The notes under the pieces: generated by a model
What the model was told of the DNA's origin: nothing
Database searches by the model: none
The model's input: only the letters and a program-made list of their open reading frames with translations
From: Parus major
Taxonomy: Eukaryota > Chordata > Aves > Passeriformes > Paridae
Length of the DNA stretch: 64,000 nt
Reading direction: 5' to 3'
Assembly (NCBI RefSeq): GCF_001522545.3
Contig: NC_031769.1
Span: forward strand, 146,294,600 to 146,358,599
Part shown: one piece after another, positions 51,930 through 64,000 of the stretch
Position numbering within the stretch: position 1 is the first letter of the stretch
Layout of the letters: each line of letters begins with the position of its first letter
Position numbers and translations under genes: made by a program

Positions 51930-52427
51930 TATATGCTCTCTGTATTCTTCACACATATATTTGTAGCTCTGTAGTCTGTTCTATTAATGGCTTGTCTTCC
52001 CAGAATTTTTCTATGGTCCTTCCTTAAGCAGAAAGACAAAACAAATTCCAGAGTTCCAAGCCCCAGGAAGAACAAGGCCCCAGTGCTGTCTTGGTTCTTC
52101 CTGGGAAACAAGGCAGAGAACAACTCTTTGAGATACATTCTTGTGGAGAAAGTACAGCTAGTGCTGAAGGGGGGCTCCAGAGAAGGGGCTTGACCCTCTC
52201 CAATCTGGAGAATTGCATCACCACTTGTCCTTCTAACTGGTGCTTTTTATCAATTATGATAATTTCCTAAAATCCTGTAAAAGTGTACTCATCCTTGGGG
52301 AGGGTGGGCTTTTTTGGACATCTTTCCATAACTGCCTCTGGAGGCCTTCAAATAAAGATTCCCTTTTATATTAACTCTTTACTAAAATTATCTCGAGTTT
52401 CATTTCCAGGTTGGGTAAAAGGCAACA
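51930..52427 (+). mobile_element. Solo LTR of an avian endogenous retrovirus (class uncertain)
   Basis: The segment has LTR-like organisation. It runs through 'gaacaaggccccagtgctgt', 'gagaaggggcttgaccctct', 'ccaatctggagaattgcatc' and 'ggggagggtgggcttttttg'. A polyadenylation signal AATAAA (52351-52356) lies about 75 bp before the end, followed by a U-rich R/U5-type stretch. It ends 'ggttgggtaaaaggcaaca', giving the CA expected at an LTR 3' end. It resembles passerine ERVL-type LTRs as I remember them, which is recognition by pattern and not a search result. No gag/pol/env sequence or primer-binding site follows, so it is a solo LTR. The 5' boundary and the target duplication could not be fixed; the start given is approximate. 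Confidence 0.65.
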
Positions 52428-55400
52428 AAAGCACTTGAAAAAACCCGAGTATGTCCCTAAGTAGAACTTCAAAGACATTAAATCAGTGGCTTAGTTTTGA
52501 GTGATTAAAGGAAAACACATGAAATAAAATTAATTTCATGTAATACTAATAACAACTCCAAGTACCTGGATAGTGAAATTCAGCTTACTGGCAAACTTAT
52601 TTGAAAAACTATTCAAATTTACTCACCTATGTTTATCACAACATTCTGAACCAAAATGTCAGTTCCTAATTTTGCTGAGGAAGAAATCAAGTCACAGTTC
52701 AATGGCTCTTTCAAGTCCCAAAAAGGTCTCAGTGAGAAGCTCATATTTACATCTCCTATCACTGATAACCCATCTTCCTTAGTACAAAGCTCAGTAAAGT
52801 GCTTTATTTAATCCCCTTCTCATTCCAAATATCAGAAGCTGAAACTTTGCTCTTCATTTTGTGCTACAGATTAGCACCTTTGTTTTTGCTCTGAGAGAAA
52901 TCCCAATTATGCTATATTTCCCAACATCACACATAAAACTGTACTTTCTTACTGCAGTCCTTTACTAGTTTCCTTTAAGCTGAACATAAAGTTTACTGCT
53001 TGGATGTGAAAAATGTAACTTAATAATTTCTTCCTGAGGTGACAATTGGAAAAGAAGAAAAAATTACAGAGGAGGCACATGGACTTTTAATTGACTATCA
53101 TGACAATTATATTACCCCAGAGATCGTCATTTGAAGAAAAGGTCCTCGCAATAAGACATTAAAACAACTATATTTTCTATGTCTTGGGTATCTTTCATCA
53201 GAGGTTCTCAGTGCATCTACAGTCATTCATTAATTAAACTGTAAGAGCCCCAAGTGTCATCAAGCAATTACTGCTTATCTCCCCTTAGTAAATACCAAAT
53301 CAGGGACAGGGACAGTTAATTTCTAGGAAGATTTTAAATGTGTCCTTCCCAACTGACATTACTTTTACAAATGAATTAGGTTTCCTAGGTGGGTATTTGA
53401 GGTACTGATGAGTTGTTTGTGAGGCAGAAAAAGACGTGAGGCACAAGCTGGTGCACACGAATGATCGAACATCTGAGGCAGCTCAGAGCCAAAGGCACTG
53501 CAGAGAAGTGAACCAAAGGAGTCCCAAGATAATTCTAACCCTCCCTATCTCATAAACTGCAAAACAGCCCCAAGGTCCAAAGTTCCTTTACAAGGAAATC
53601 TGCAATAATGGTTGAAACTCATAATTTCATTGATTTGCACAACTTATGTACCTTTTTTGGCTTCCATGGACGATGCTTTCCTCAGGTTTTTCATCACAAT
53701 TTTAATTATTTTTGGACCCAGATGCAAGACTGTCATAAGATCTTCTAGTAGCAGTAATGTCACACCCATCTCTCTTGGGTACAAATGTACAAAGACCAAT
53801 GATATAACATCCCCCCCTCCTTCAAACAAACCCAGGACATGAATTCTCCTCCTGTCTGCTAACATTCAGCTTTGTAAAGTATTTTAGATGTCATTTTTTA
53901 TGCTGGACCCTACTTATTATGCTTTTAATGTCCAAGAATTCTGAAGCCCTTGTTAAAGCCTTATGGTTTAAATAAGAACATATTTTTTACTTCAGTTTAA
54001 CTTTAATTAGACCTTTGCCACAAGTCAGAAGCAAAAAGAAAAGGCTGGCTTCTTCTGTCAAGTAGGTGTTTCAATCACCCTGAATGAACAGAAGTATTTC
54101 TCTGGGACAGAAAAGTATTATAAACATTGAGAGGTTCCAGGGCACAATGGTTTGCATATAAGGTAACAGCCTTTTCAATTCAGGAAGCTGAGATTTGTAT
54201 CTACATAGGACAGAAGGAAAATTAATTTGATGGCCTCAGTACGGACCTCTTGGACCTAATTAACATTCCAAACCTCTCTCAGAAACAGTACTTGAGTAGT
54301 TTCTTAAATGAGAACCAAAACGAAATAACACTGTAAAGCCTGAGGTGACAAAGCTCAAAGGGAACAGTCATTTCAGTTCATGATTATTTTTTCTATAGAA
54401 GAGGGAACAGAAATGCATATTAATGAGAATGAAGGGTTTGGAGAGAGATGACCTCTTCTTGCAAACTTTATCTCATTTATATCATTAGATATCAAAAATA
54501 CTCAGGGCACCCCTTTTGGACAATTGTACTATTTGCTCTAACTTTTCACCCCCTGCTTCCAGATAATAGTGAAGACAGAGAAAAACAAATTCTGTTTCAT
54601 TAAAAAATACTGTGGATTAAGATCTTTTACCAGAACTAAGCAATGCATGACTGAAAAAGGAGTTCCACAAACATCATCCCTCAGCAGGTTCCAGAGCAGA
54701 TCTAAAGCTATTGGTACAATATGATACCTCAGCCTCCACCTGCCTCTTTATGGAGTTCTCTGAGTGGTACAGATAAAGAAAAAAAAAAGTATAAAACTTG
54801 TTCCTACTCACAATTTTAAACAAAGGAAAATATTAAATTGTGGAGATAATTTCCTTTGTTTTAGGCCAAGGGAAATCATGGTCAGAGTGTGAGACTTAAT
54901 GAAAATGAAGTTTCTTATAAAAATAAAGAAACCTAACAAAATCCTATGTTAATTCTAATTCTCCTTGCATTTTTTAAAAAGGACATCTGAGAAATCTCAC
55001 TTGTGTAAGTTTTATGCCAAGCAATCATGGGCTGTGCAATAAACAGAGCAAAAGTGAGAACTTAGCAGAGCCCAAGTGAATCAGCGAGGTGATCTTGTCT
55101 TACCCTTTAGCCTTAAGCAGTCACTTGGCACATGCATGGGATGAGGCCTTTTTCCCATTTTTCATACAGAACAGAATTGCTGCCTATCAGCAGAAATGAA
55201 CATTCCTCCATCCTTTAAAAACACTTCCCTCCGTGTCTCTCTGTTCTGTGTGAGCACACTATAAACTCCAACAGCAAGACAACAATCTCTGCTCCTGTAA
55301 AATAAACAGCAGGAAGCTTCCTAGCTTTTCACATTCAACAGCAACAAATTTATTTTGGTCCAGCAGACCAAAGACACGTTCCTGCTAAAGCGACACTCGC

Positions 55401-58205
55401 TCAATGAAACACCAAAGCCATTTTCAACACTGCTGACTCCGATTTTGAGCTGCATTGCATCCAACTGCATTCTGTGGGGAAGCAGCCTACAGAAAGCACG
55501 ATGGCAAGCTGGTCTCTAGGGCATCAACAACTGCCTTTTCATGGACCTCCCTAATGATGAGTGTGGGCACATATGTGAAGGCAGCATGAGAACTCATTGT
55601 GTTACAGAGGCTTGCTGTGAGCCAGACGTCTGAGCTACTTGAAAGTCCCAGCAAGTCTTTGTCTGAGAAAACAAGTAAATAGCTCTTTTTATTTGGCCTT
55701 TATTGGAATAATTGATGTTGCTATAGAGAACACAGTTATAAATTCGATCATCATTCTCTCAGAAAACCAAAACAATCTTTCTAAGGAACAGTCTGAAAGC
55801 AAGCACAGTAATTTAGCATGTAGATTAAACACAGCCATAACTGTGGAAAGAATTTACCTTGCAAATGAAGAACCTACAGGTCTAAATCTGTACATTTAAG
55901 ATGGTATACAATGCTACCTTTCTTCAAAGGTAGTTCCAAATATCAAGTGAAAACAGAATTTTCAGATATCATGAACTTCAAACATTGACTTTTGACAGTT
56001 TGTACTTACACAGGAGAAAATCATCCCAAAGAACTGAGGTCCCAATTAAATCTCAAGCTTTTTTATCTGAGAATTTGGTGGCCATAAAACTCTTTCAACT
56101 ACGGGCACAGTAAGAGAAGGGATTCAGGACAACATTTTATTATTTTTTTTTCCTACACAAATAACTTTCAGCAGATTTTCACAAAACTGTCTTGTTATCC
56201 ATCCTTTTCAGTACAGATGTCAGGGACTCCATGGGGAGGAGTTGGGAAAGCATCCTTAGAGACACTTCTTGCCTTTTTCTTGCCCTGGCTGGCTAGAGTT
56301 TTGTCTTGGCAATCACTTGTTTCTCTCTCAGTGGTGGGCAAAGTTCACAGCTCAGACAAACCAGCTTGCTCAAGGCATTCTCCACTGGGAAAACCATCCA
56401 CAAGGCCACTTACACTCTCTTTCCCCCTCCTGATAGCAATTCATTTAGAAAAAAACCAAAACATTAAAAGTACTCTAGGTTGAAAGGTAGATTTGAACCC
56501 ATTATTATCCAGATAAAACCATCTCAACTGGAGTTTTCAGCTGGTTCTTTAAAATCCTTTCTCTCAAGATGGGAAGATATAACAATTTTCTCACAATTAT
56601 GTCTCAGAAACCTGAAATTTCACTCATCTTTACATCCTCTGTCAGAAGGAATCTGTGGCTTCAGTACATGAAACATCAGTAATGTAATTTCATGGAAGTT
56701 CATGTTTGTGGAAATCAGATGCTGAATTGCACACAAGACTCATCTAGACCAGCACTTCCTCTGTACCAGGTATTCCAGAAGGAAAGAGCTTCATTATCCA
56801 GTACAGTGGAAAGGGGAGAGACAAAAACTGAGCAACAAACTCTTAATTCTTCTGCCTTGGTCCCAAAAAACCTAGCATTTAAAAAAACCTGAATTTTCCA
56901 ACAGAGGCTGGAAAATGGTACTAAACTTTTTTGAAAGTTTCTTCATTAAACACCAATAAAATAGAAAGTGAGTACCATTTTCTAAATAAAAGTAACTTTC
57001 CCTATTTCCCAAAAGTTTCTCCATTTTCTGAAACACCACTCAGGTCAGCATAAAGTGTTTTAATGAAGGTTCCTCTGCACCAAGGCATTCCTTCCCAAAG
57101 AGCAGGGAGAAGCTGGCAATCACCCCCTCAGCATGCCAGTGGCACAAAACAGGATTTTTATGGGTCTGCAGACAAGATCAGACAGGAAGAAATAAATTCT
57201 CCCTGGACAAGCCAACAGGAATTGAGTGTCAGCACTTCATGAGGAATCAAATTTCCTTCATTTACTACAAATCACATTATATTCCAGGAATTCCTATATG
57301 AAATAGTAATTCCTCAGGCAAGGTCTCCATTTACTCTTGCCCGAGGTAGGCTCTGAGTCAGATCTTCAGAGCTGGGCTCCTGGGTGTTGGTGACACACTG
57401 GCAGGGGGAAAAGCTCCTCCCAGCCACAATGTCACACACTGATGAAGGACAGATCCCCTTAATTTCAACAGCAATGTGGCTTCTGCCTTTTAGAACAAAA
57501 ATGCATAAATAAGCATCCCAGGGAGTTTTTTAATTGGCAGCTTTCTCTGAAGAGAAACCTGATTTGTTAATAAAGTATTCTTGGTAAAAACTCTCAAATC
57601 TCTTTACCCTTAAAGGCTGGAAAATCAAGTTTGTAGCTCTAGTATGGCCTGCTTCCAAAACTTGAACATCTGCAAGCTTTAAATCCGCTTTTTGCTATAA
57701 ACTCAAAACAGGCTTAACCAGCAAAGAGTTTGTACTGATTAATGAAGCCAAACAGTATTAAAAAAAAATAAAACCTGAAATACTAATTATTAGTTTAACT
57801 TTTCCTGAGACAAAAGTGCTTTGTAAGAAGATGAGCAAAAGTAAGTGTGATATCCAACAAATTACAATTCTGCTTCACATTCTGGGGTTTTGATTTGTCA
57901 CCAAGGGCCTGTGACTTGGACAGGTGATTCAAACCCCAGGACAAAACCAGAACAATAACTGTATTTCCTGAGGAACTCACACGAAGTTAAGACATTTATA
58001 ATTTCTGCATATTAATGAAACAAACAATCTCATTGATTTTTCAAGATGTTAGAAAGAAAACAAACAAAAATTCTCTACTGCCTTTAGCTTTCCTTAGTCT
58101 ATACAACAATCATGTTAGATACCTTTTCACTTCACAGTTAACCCTTGAAAGGGAGCACTAGATAAAGTCTTACCAATTGGTAACAGCTATGAATATTGAA
58201 GAGTC
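52428..58205. other. Long unassigned AT-rich stretch
   Basis: About 5.8 kb with no recognised repeat family. A SAM-like candidate exon lies on the minus strand at 53652-53773. Short open frames at 55639-55899 and 56217-56483 (+) show no recognisable motifs. A C-run (about 53811-53817) is the only obvious simple sequence. Confidence 0.4.
53652..53773 (-). other. Candidate exon or relic with SAM-domain-like peptide
   Basis: The minus strand is open for 73 codons (53865-53644). It includes MGVTLLLLEDLMTVLHLGPK followed by IIKIVMKNLRK. SAM (sterile alpha motif) domains typically end with G-x-x-LLLL-T-E-E-D-L, then L-x-L-G-P/H-R-x-K-I and a final basic helix. The order and spacing here are close, but about two residues are missing after LLLL and about one before LGP. 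A donor (AAAAAAG|GTACAT) lies at the 3' edge, and an acceptor-like 'tttgtacccaag' lies at 53774-53785. It could be a real exon of a minus-strand gene, a decayed SAM exon, or chance. No neighbouring exon of such a gene was found in the window. Confidence 0.2.
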
Positions 58206-58317
58206 TTTCCTTTTCCTTTTCCTTTTCCTTTTCCTTTTCCTTTTCCTTTTCCTTTTCCTTTTCCTTTTCCTTTTCCTTTTCCTTTTCCTTTTCCTTTTCC
58301 TTTCCTTTCCCCTTTCC
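58206..58317. repeat. (TTTTCC)n hexanucleotide pyrimidine tract
   Basis: Fifteen uninterrupted TTTTCC units (58211-58300) are preceded by a partial unit and followed by the decayed end 'tttcctttcccctttcc'. One strand is purely pyrimidine over about 110 bp and the other is GGAAAA repeats. It creates artificial open frames (Phe-Leu on plus, Lys-Glu on minus) that are not genes. Mirror-symmetric purine/pyrimidine tracts can form triplex DNA, and the length is probably polymorphic. Confidence 0.95.
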
Positions 58318-61300
58318 ATCATTTGGGATCAAAATCAAAAGATGCTGAAGATCATCAATTAACCTGAATCACAAAAGACTCTGGAATCAATGGGTATGCA
58401 CCAATCTCCTCGAGGTGAGGTGCTTTATGCCATGTTCTGATATTTATACCCTTAAAAAACAAGAGTGATGGAGTATGAAGGCTCGAGGAGAAAATGGACA
58501 CCTGCTCTTTTTAACACAACTATTAATGGTCAAAATGTTTGAGGCTGTGTGCAGGAAGTGTTCATACAGAATGTCCAAGGCTTAGAAAGAGCATAAAAAC
58601 ACACTTCTGGTAACAGAAACTCAAATTTTGCTAGCAAAAACCCCCTCAAAAGAACCCTGAATATAATGTGGTGGAAGGAAAAGATAACTTCTGAGAAAGT
58701 TCTTCTTTCCCAGTTGCTTCCAACAGGGAAAGAAAAGCAAGAAAACTGAAAATAGAACATGCAGACCTGCCTTTGCTCTAGTCCTGTGGCAGAAAGACAC
58801 ACTTATTCTCAAATTCAGTTTCACTTATTTTCTGTAAGTTCTAATTACCACCAGTACTTTAATTACTGCATTTTGCAGAAGACCCATACAATAACCATTG
58901 AAAAAAGTCATTAAAGCTAATGAAAAATTCAATTCCAATGACTTCACTAGGTTGGCTTCCAAATTCAGCTTTTAGAGTCTCGGAATAAAAAACTTTGACA
59001 GTTTACATCGTTAAATAATTGAATGTCATATAAATGTCCTCTTTTAGTCATCATTCATTTAATTATCTCCACTGTTGAAATAATGCAATAAGCCCATGCT
59101 GATCAGTATGCCTTAGCACTTCCAAGCCCAGATCTAAGAATACAAAACCAGTTATAGTATTTTTCCTCCAGAAAGATCAATTTCAATTTCAGTGTATATC
59201 TTCTAATATACATGATTATTAGCTCCTACTGTTGGGTTCACCATTCAACTCAGACCATAAGAGAAATATATATTTACATATATAAAAAAAAAAATTGAAA
59301 GGATAAGAACTGCCAAAATCAACTAGGAACTGAAATAAAGAAGAAGATTCCAAAAATCCAAATCAAACTTTATTTTTCTCTGTATCTCTACAATGAGATT
59401 ATTTTCCCTTTTCCAGTAACTTGTCAACCCTTTGTCCCTGGAGTGCAGTTGGTATTTCTTGTTTAAAACTCCATGGTAGCAAACTGATCAGGGTTAGCCC
59501 AGATGTGGGATTTGTAGGTAGAAATACTGCTACGAATTTTTTTGAAGGGTATGTGTATTAAAAGTCCATATTGGACTTTGTAACATAGTGGTATCTGAGG
59601 TATTCTTAGAATGGATGACTCAATGCACAGAAAACACAGTATTTTGTGTTCTACTGATCAGTAAATGTGTATTTTATTATGATTCACTGGTCAGTAATAA
59701 TTTTCCCTTTTAATTTAATTTAAAGTAGCAGTATCTCTATAATACATCCATATACCAAAGTATTTCAAACTACATTTTCAGGAACTCACAAATATGGATA
59801 TATTTACATGTGTGTGCCACTGCTACAAGTTTCTGTCTGCAAAAGAGAGATGCAATATGTGAAACAGAGGTACTGGTCCTCAAGGCTATAAAGTCACTTT
59901 TATTCACATTAAAAATAATCATGCATATACTGGCTACCAGGAAGGATCCTTAAGCTTTTACTGTCCAAAAGGGACATTTCTTACATGTTGTCCACTTGCA
60001 ACAAAAACAACCTGTGACTTAAATCACCACCACTTCCTTCTAAGTATTTAATATTCCAGCTTCATTCATCCCATTCTCTGAATTGTTTTCAGCAACTATA
60101 AAATGCAGAGTAACAAATTTTTTTTAAGGAGAGCAGGTTCACTGGTAGCATGGAATCAATAACCAACCAAGAGTCTGACCCTTTGTAACATTATTCCAAT
60201 ATTAAGCTACCTCCAGTGAGGGCTGAAAGAAAAAAAATCTAAAGAAATCCTACATCCTTCTCTTTGATCACTGCAGACTTGTATAGGATATCTCAATTTA
60301 TAAAGAAAATAAAACATAACAAATAAACCAAATCTGTAAAAAAGGTCCTGACATATAACAGGCACAATTCTTGCCATCAATAAGCATGGAGCTCTTTAAC
60401 CTTCCCTGGAGAGCTCAGCCTGTGGCATTAAGCTTGCACTGGGAAAAAAAATGCAAACTGTAGCATTCTTATTTTCAATCTAAGTCATGCAATGGGATGA
60501 ATCATGTGCCTGAGAGTGAAGCAGAAAAGCTTGCCACTTTGAAAAATCATTACCTAGGTATGCTGGCTACAATAATTTCCCTCCAGCATTATTGAGTAAT
60601 GAGGAGAACAAATGAACTTCAACTTTTTCTCATGATGGAGCAGTGATTGTTCTTGCCAGTCTGCCTACTACACATAAAGGACTTGGGGCATAAGGAGTAT
60701 TACCAAATAATTCAGGAACTCAGAAAGCAATCAGAGCCCTGAGGAGACCTGACACCAAGGATGGCTGAGCTCATCCAGAGATCACACTGTCACTTCCACA
60801 GGCTGCACCATCTCTAACACCCACATGGCCCCAACTCAGGGAGAAAACAGATCTCCTCAGAACTTCCAGTGTGACCTCTACAACACATGCCACCAGAATC
60901 CTCCAGTTTATCTGTGTTCACATGGGAACAACTTCTAGAAAAACATCAGGTGCTGAGCACTGGTAAATCCTAACTCTTCATGTGAATGTCCCTGTGATTA
61001 CCGAGTTCTTCTCTCTGTCCAGAAATTCAGCCTGCTCCAAGTCTGAAGTCCAGCTTCAGACTCCAGTGTGGTGGAATATTTCTTTGTCACCACCAGGTTT
61101 TTTCTCCAATTTTCCAAATCCATTCCTTGAAAAAGATATGCACAGATTGTAATCAACAGCCCAGATCCTTGTCTTCTTACAACAAAATACACAGAGCTCC
61201 CTCCCAATCCTTTTAACACATTTTTCTAGTCATCTGAGCATTTCTGAATCTCATTCAATTTTTAAAAACTATTGCTATTTTTCTTTATATCAACAAGCTA

Positions 61301-64000
61301 GATGTGACTATGATGGTCTAAAGATGTAAGTACATCAACATCTGCTCACGTGTTAGGAACCCATATAGTTTTAACATAACATTTTAAAATCTCTATTATA
61401 AAAGTATTACTTGACAAAAAAGGAAACATAAAAATAACCTACAACTGAAAATGTGCAAAGAGTATATATAAAATGGATATATATAGATAGATATATATAT
61501 TTGGATTACCATATTCAGGTTTTATCCAGATTTCCATAATGCTGTTACATAAGATAACTAGAAAAAGACTGAATTTAATGCACTGTACATGATGTGTGCT
61601 GCCTTTAACAATTAAATCTTGCTGGTTAACATTTTCTCAAAGGTTTCTTTGTAAGGAACAGGGCCAGCTCAATGAAGGGATGGGCACAGAAAACCTCAGC
61701 CTGGCAAACTGAAAACATGGACAATGAGGTAAATCTTTAAGAAATAACAAGTCTTCCTCTGCATGCAACCACCTAAGAAAAAAAAATGTCCACAGTCTGT
61801 CCTAAAAATATGATAAATAATTCTTATTCTGGGCTGGCAAGGGGTAGCTAGTTAAAAGACACACATCAAACACATGCAACTGAGGCACGTGTGACACACC
61901 ATATGGGTGTAGACAGCCTGCAAAACCTGCATCATTCCTTGATGTAAATTTCTTTCAAATCTAAAACATTTCTGACATCAAAGTATTTGTCCTGCCTTAA
62001 TGGTAATTTCAAGTGATGAGCTTACAACATGACTACAACAGTACAGTTGGAACCAATTGGAACCTTTTAAGTTTACATTTTGCAAGAGTCATGTAAATTA
62101 AGTAACTCTAGTTATCAATCTCAAAAGCAACTCTAAATTCACTGATACCAGAAAAATGCTTAAGGTAATCAACAAGCTAAGTGTAAATATTTCTATTTTA
62201 TAGAATTAGTTGCTCCCAGGTTTGAAAATGAGCATTTGGGTGCAGTGAAATGAAAGAGGCAATTGGAAACCAATTAGCTGAACTGAAAATGGAAATGATT
62301 TCAGCCCCAGATCTGCAATCTGCACTGAGACTTGCATCAGTGTTCTTATTATATCTTCTGCTTTGAATTGGACTTCACGTGATGAAGAGCTGCAAACACT
62401 GCTTGGTTTGGTAGAACTGGAGTATTTTGATATTTATCAACAACACCAGCAACACAACTACCACCCATGTTCTGGGTTATTTGCATTCCTGAGTTTATAG
62501 CTGTTTAGGAAGGTGGGATTCTGTCTATTTAGAGATATTAAATTCAGACTGGGCATTTTCACCCAAGGCTGCTCCTCCACACTGTTAGAAATTAATTCAC
62601 TGATGGGATTTACCACACCTAACACAGCCAGAGTCAGGACAGTAAAGAAAGCCTTCTTGAGCTTCTCACTTCTCTGGAATGGGCATTTGGAAAGCAGATA
62701 TTTGGTCACAGTTGGGCTTAATACATTGTGTTAAGGAGCAGCACATGAAACACAAGCACTTTTTTGGAGCTGCAGAGATCTGTTAATGAGCCATGGCAAT
62801 GTGGCCTGCTTGCTGTCACTGAACAAACTTTGCTGTAATGGTAACTGGTGAGTGATCTCCCATTCTTATTTCACCTCATGAGCTTTATCTCTTACTCTTA
62901 TCCTGTTGAGGTAGAGGAGCAATTCAGTGGCTGGGGGGACATCTGGCAGCTGGTTAAGTTCGACCCACTACACACCTCCTCCAGGAAATAACTGCTTGTG
63001 TGCTAGATAAATTTAATTCTGTGTGTACATCCCTTCCACACACATCTAGAGCTCCAGTGTCACAGACTTCATACTGAATGCACATGGTATTCCTCAGAGA
63101 CTATCATGTGGCTACAGCCAGACAGAAATACTCCATATGGTGTTGCTACTGTACCTATAAAAAGACTTTAACGAATTCTGACTTCATCCCACCACATAAG
63201 TATGGAAATGTAATGCCTGCCACATTTTGTTGCTCTCAGCCTCTCCTGCAGTCTGTCCTCCTGTGTCTTTTCCTCTCTTGTTCTGCACTAGGAGGCTGTG
63301 CTCACCTCTAGCAGTCGTCTAAGAACACTGTTTGAGTTTAAATCAAGCTTTTTCCTTCAATCTGTTGCTCATGCTGCCCATTGGCTCTCAGAAGAATTAT
63401 GCTGCTTTACTCCCTCCTTGAAGCATTTCCTTGGCTTCACAAGGGTGGTGCTGTTGACAAGTTAGAGATCACTGCCTATCCTGGTGAGCCACAGCATCTC
63501 CTGCTTTTCTTGTGTCCTCCCCAGCTCATTCAGTAATTTCCTTTCATCTTTCACACAGATGGTTATTTCTGGACACAATCTCCTTTTTTTGTCTTTTTGC
63601 TTGCAGTGCACCAGTAATTCAGCAGGATTAGCAGGATTTATAGGTTCCATGCTTGTACAAATAAGAAATAATAATTAACTGATTAGGAGTTTGGGAAAAT
63701 AAATAAGCAATGTTTCTATTTTCATAGATGGTATTTTCTAATTTGCTTTCCCACTTTAGCACTTACGAATGCTTTCAAAAAATATATTTTATTTTAGGTT
63801 TCTTCAAATTTTTTCCTCTTTTTTAAAGAAAAAATATCTTCATATTAGCTCTAAAACTATTTCTAAATATTAGAAAACTATTCCCATACGTCAGACACAG
63901 ACACATGGAAATACAGTCTAACTTGAAGATATCAATGGGATTTTCATTGTTGAATAGGAACAATTTATATCTCTGTCTAGTGGCTGGCTTTCCAAAATCC
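58318..64000. other. Unassigned AT-rich DNA to the right edge
   Basis: About 5.7 kb without a recognised gene or repeat family. Simple AT tracts lie at about 59266-59295 and 61462-61500. Frames at 60998-61219 (-), 62458-62709 (-) and 63078-63311 (+) are open but have no recognisable domain. The minus frame at 62458-62709 has a protein-like composition but no identified family. Confidence 0.4.
61462..61500. repeat. AT-rich (TA/GATA) simple sequence
   Basis: A short run of interrupted TATA repeats with 'gatagatagata'-like words ('tatatatagatagatatata'). Low-complexity DNA; no function inferred. Confidence 0.8.

Noticed and set aside
58138..58362. Open frames of Lys-Glu or Phe-Leu repeats
   Set aside because: They are translations of the (TTTTCC)n tract and carry no independent evidence of coding.
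1..64000. CRISPR arrays, bacterial operons, phage or plasmid elements
   Set aside because: No regularly spaced repeats, no closely packed long ORFs and no prokaryotic signals; avian CR1 copies occur throughout.

Overview
The window looks like nuclear DNA from a bird, most likely a songbird. The evidence is a set of truncated CR1 LINE copies in both orientations. Several keep the CR1 3' end, with a CCTTCCAACCCAAACCATTCTGTGATTCTG-type terminus or its complement. One ERV-type solo LTR is also present. By eye the sequence is AT-rich and poor in CG, and it has no compact ORFs, operons or ribosome binding sites. This fits an intergenic or intronic stretch of a vertebrate chromosome. The species assignment is an inference from repeat families and was not tested by a search.

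No complete protein-coding gene could be recognised. The longest open frames (up to about 180 codons) have no family motif I can name and are about what chance gives in 64 kb. A few short open segments flanked by plausible splice sites are listed as low-confidence candidate exons: 16741-16846 (+), 23588-23757 (+), 41407-41512 (+), 25369-25483 (+) and 53652-53773 (-). The last encodes a peptide resembling the second half of a SAM domain. No rRNA, tRNA, snRNA, CRISPR array or prokaryotic element was seen.

Layout. 1-6.6 kb: a CR1 3' end (437-615, -), a small GC-richer patch with a CACGTG palindrome (about 1126), a TA microsatellite (1549) and otherwise single-copy-looking DNA. 6.66-7.26 kb: a 25-bp tandem duplication abutting a CR1 ORF2 reverse-transcriptase fragment (+). 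9.4 kb, 13.4 kb and 20.0 kb: further CR1 3' ends. 22.3-22.7 kb: a CR1 ORF2 fragment (-) in which endonuclease sequence runs directly into reverse-transcriptase sequence. 26.4, 28.8, 30.8, 38.1 and 43.7 kb: more CR1 3' ends, plus weak remnants at 34.1 and 36.5 kb. 46.9-47.6 kb: a GC-richer, unassigned patch. About 51.9-52.4 kb: a solo LTR. 58.2 kb: a long (TTTTCC)n pyrimidine tract. The remainder is AT-rich unique-looking DNA, some of it dense in homeodomain-type TAATTA/TAATTG words that would suit conserved non-coding elements.

There is no set of genes working together here. The most useful points for follow-up are the SAM-like candidate exon, the CR1 endonuclease/RT junction, the (TTTTCC)n tract and the homeodomain-rich segments. 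I found no convincing undescribed biological system in this window.
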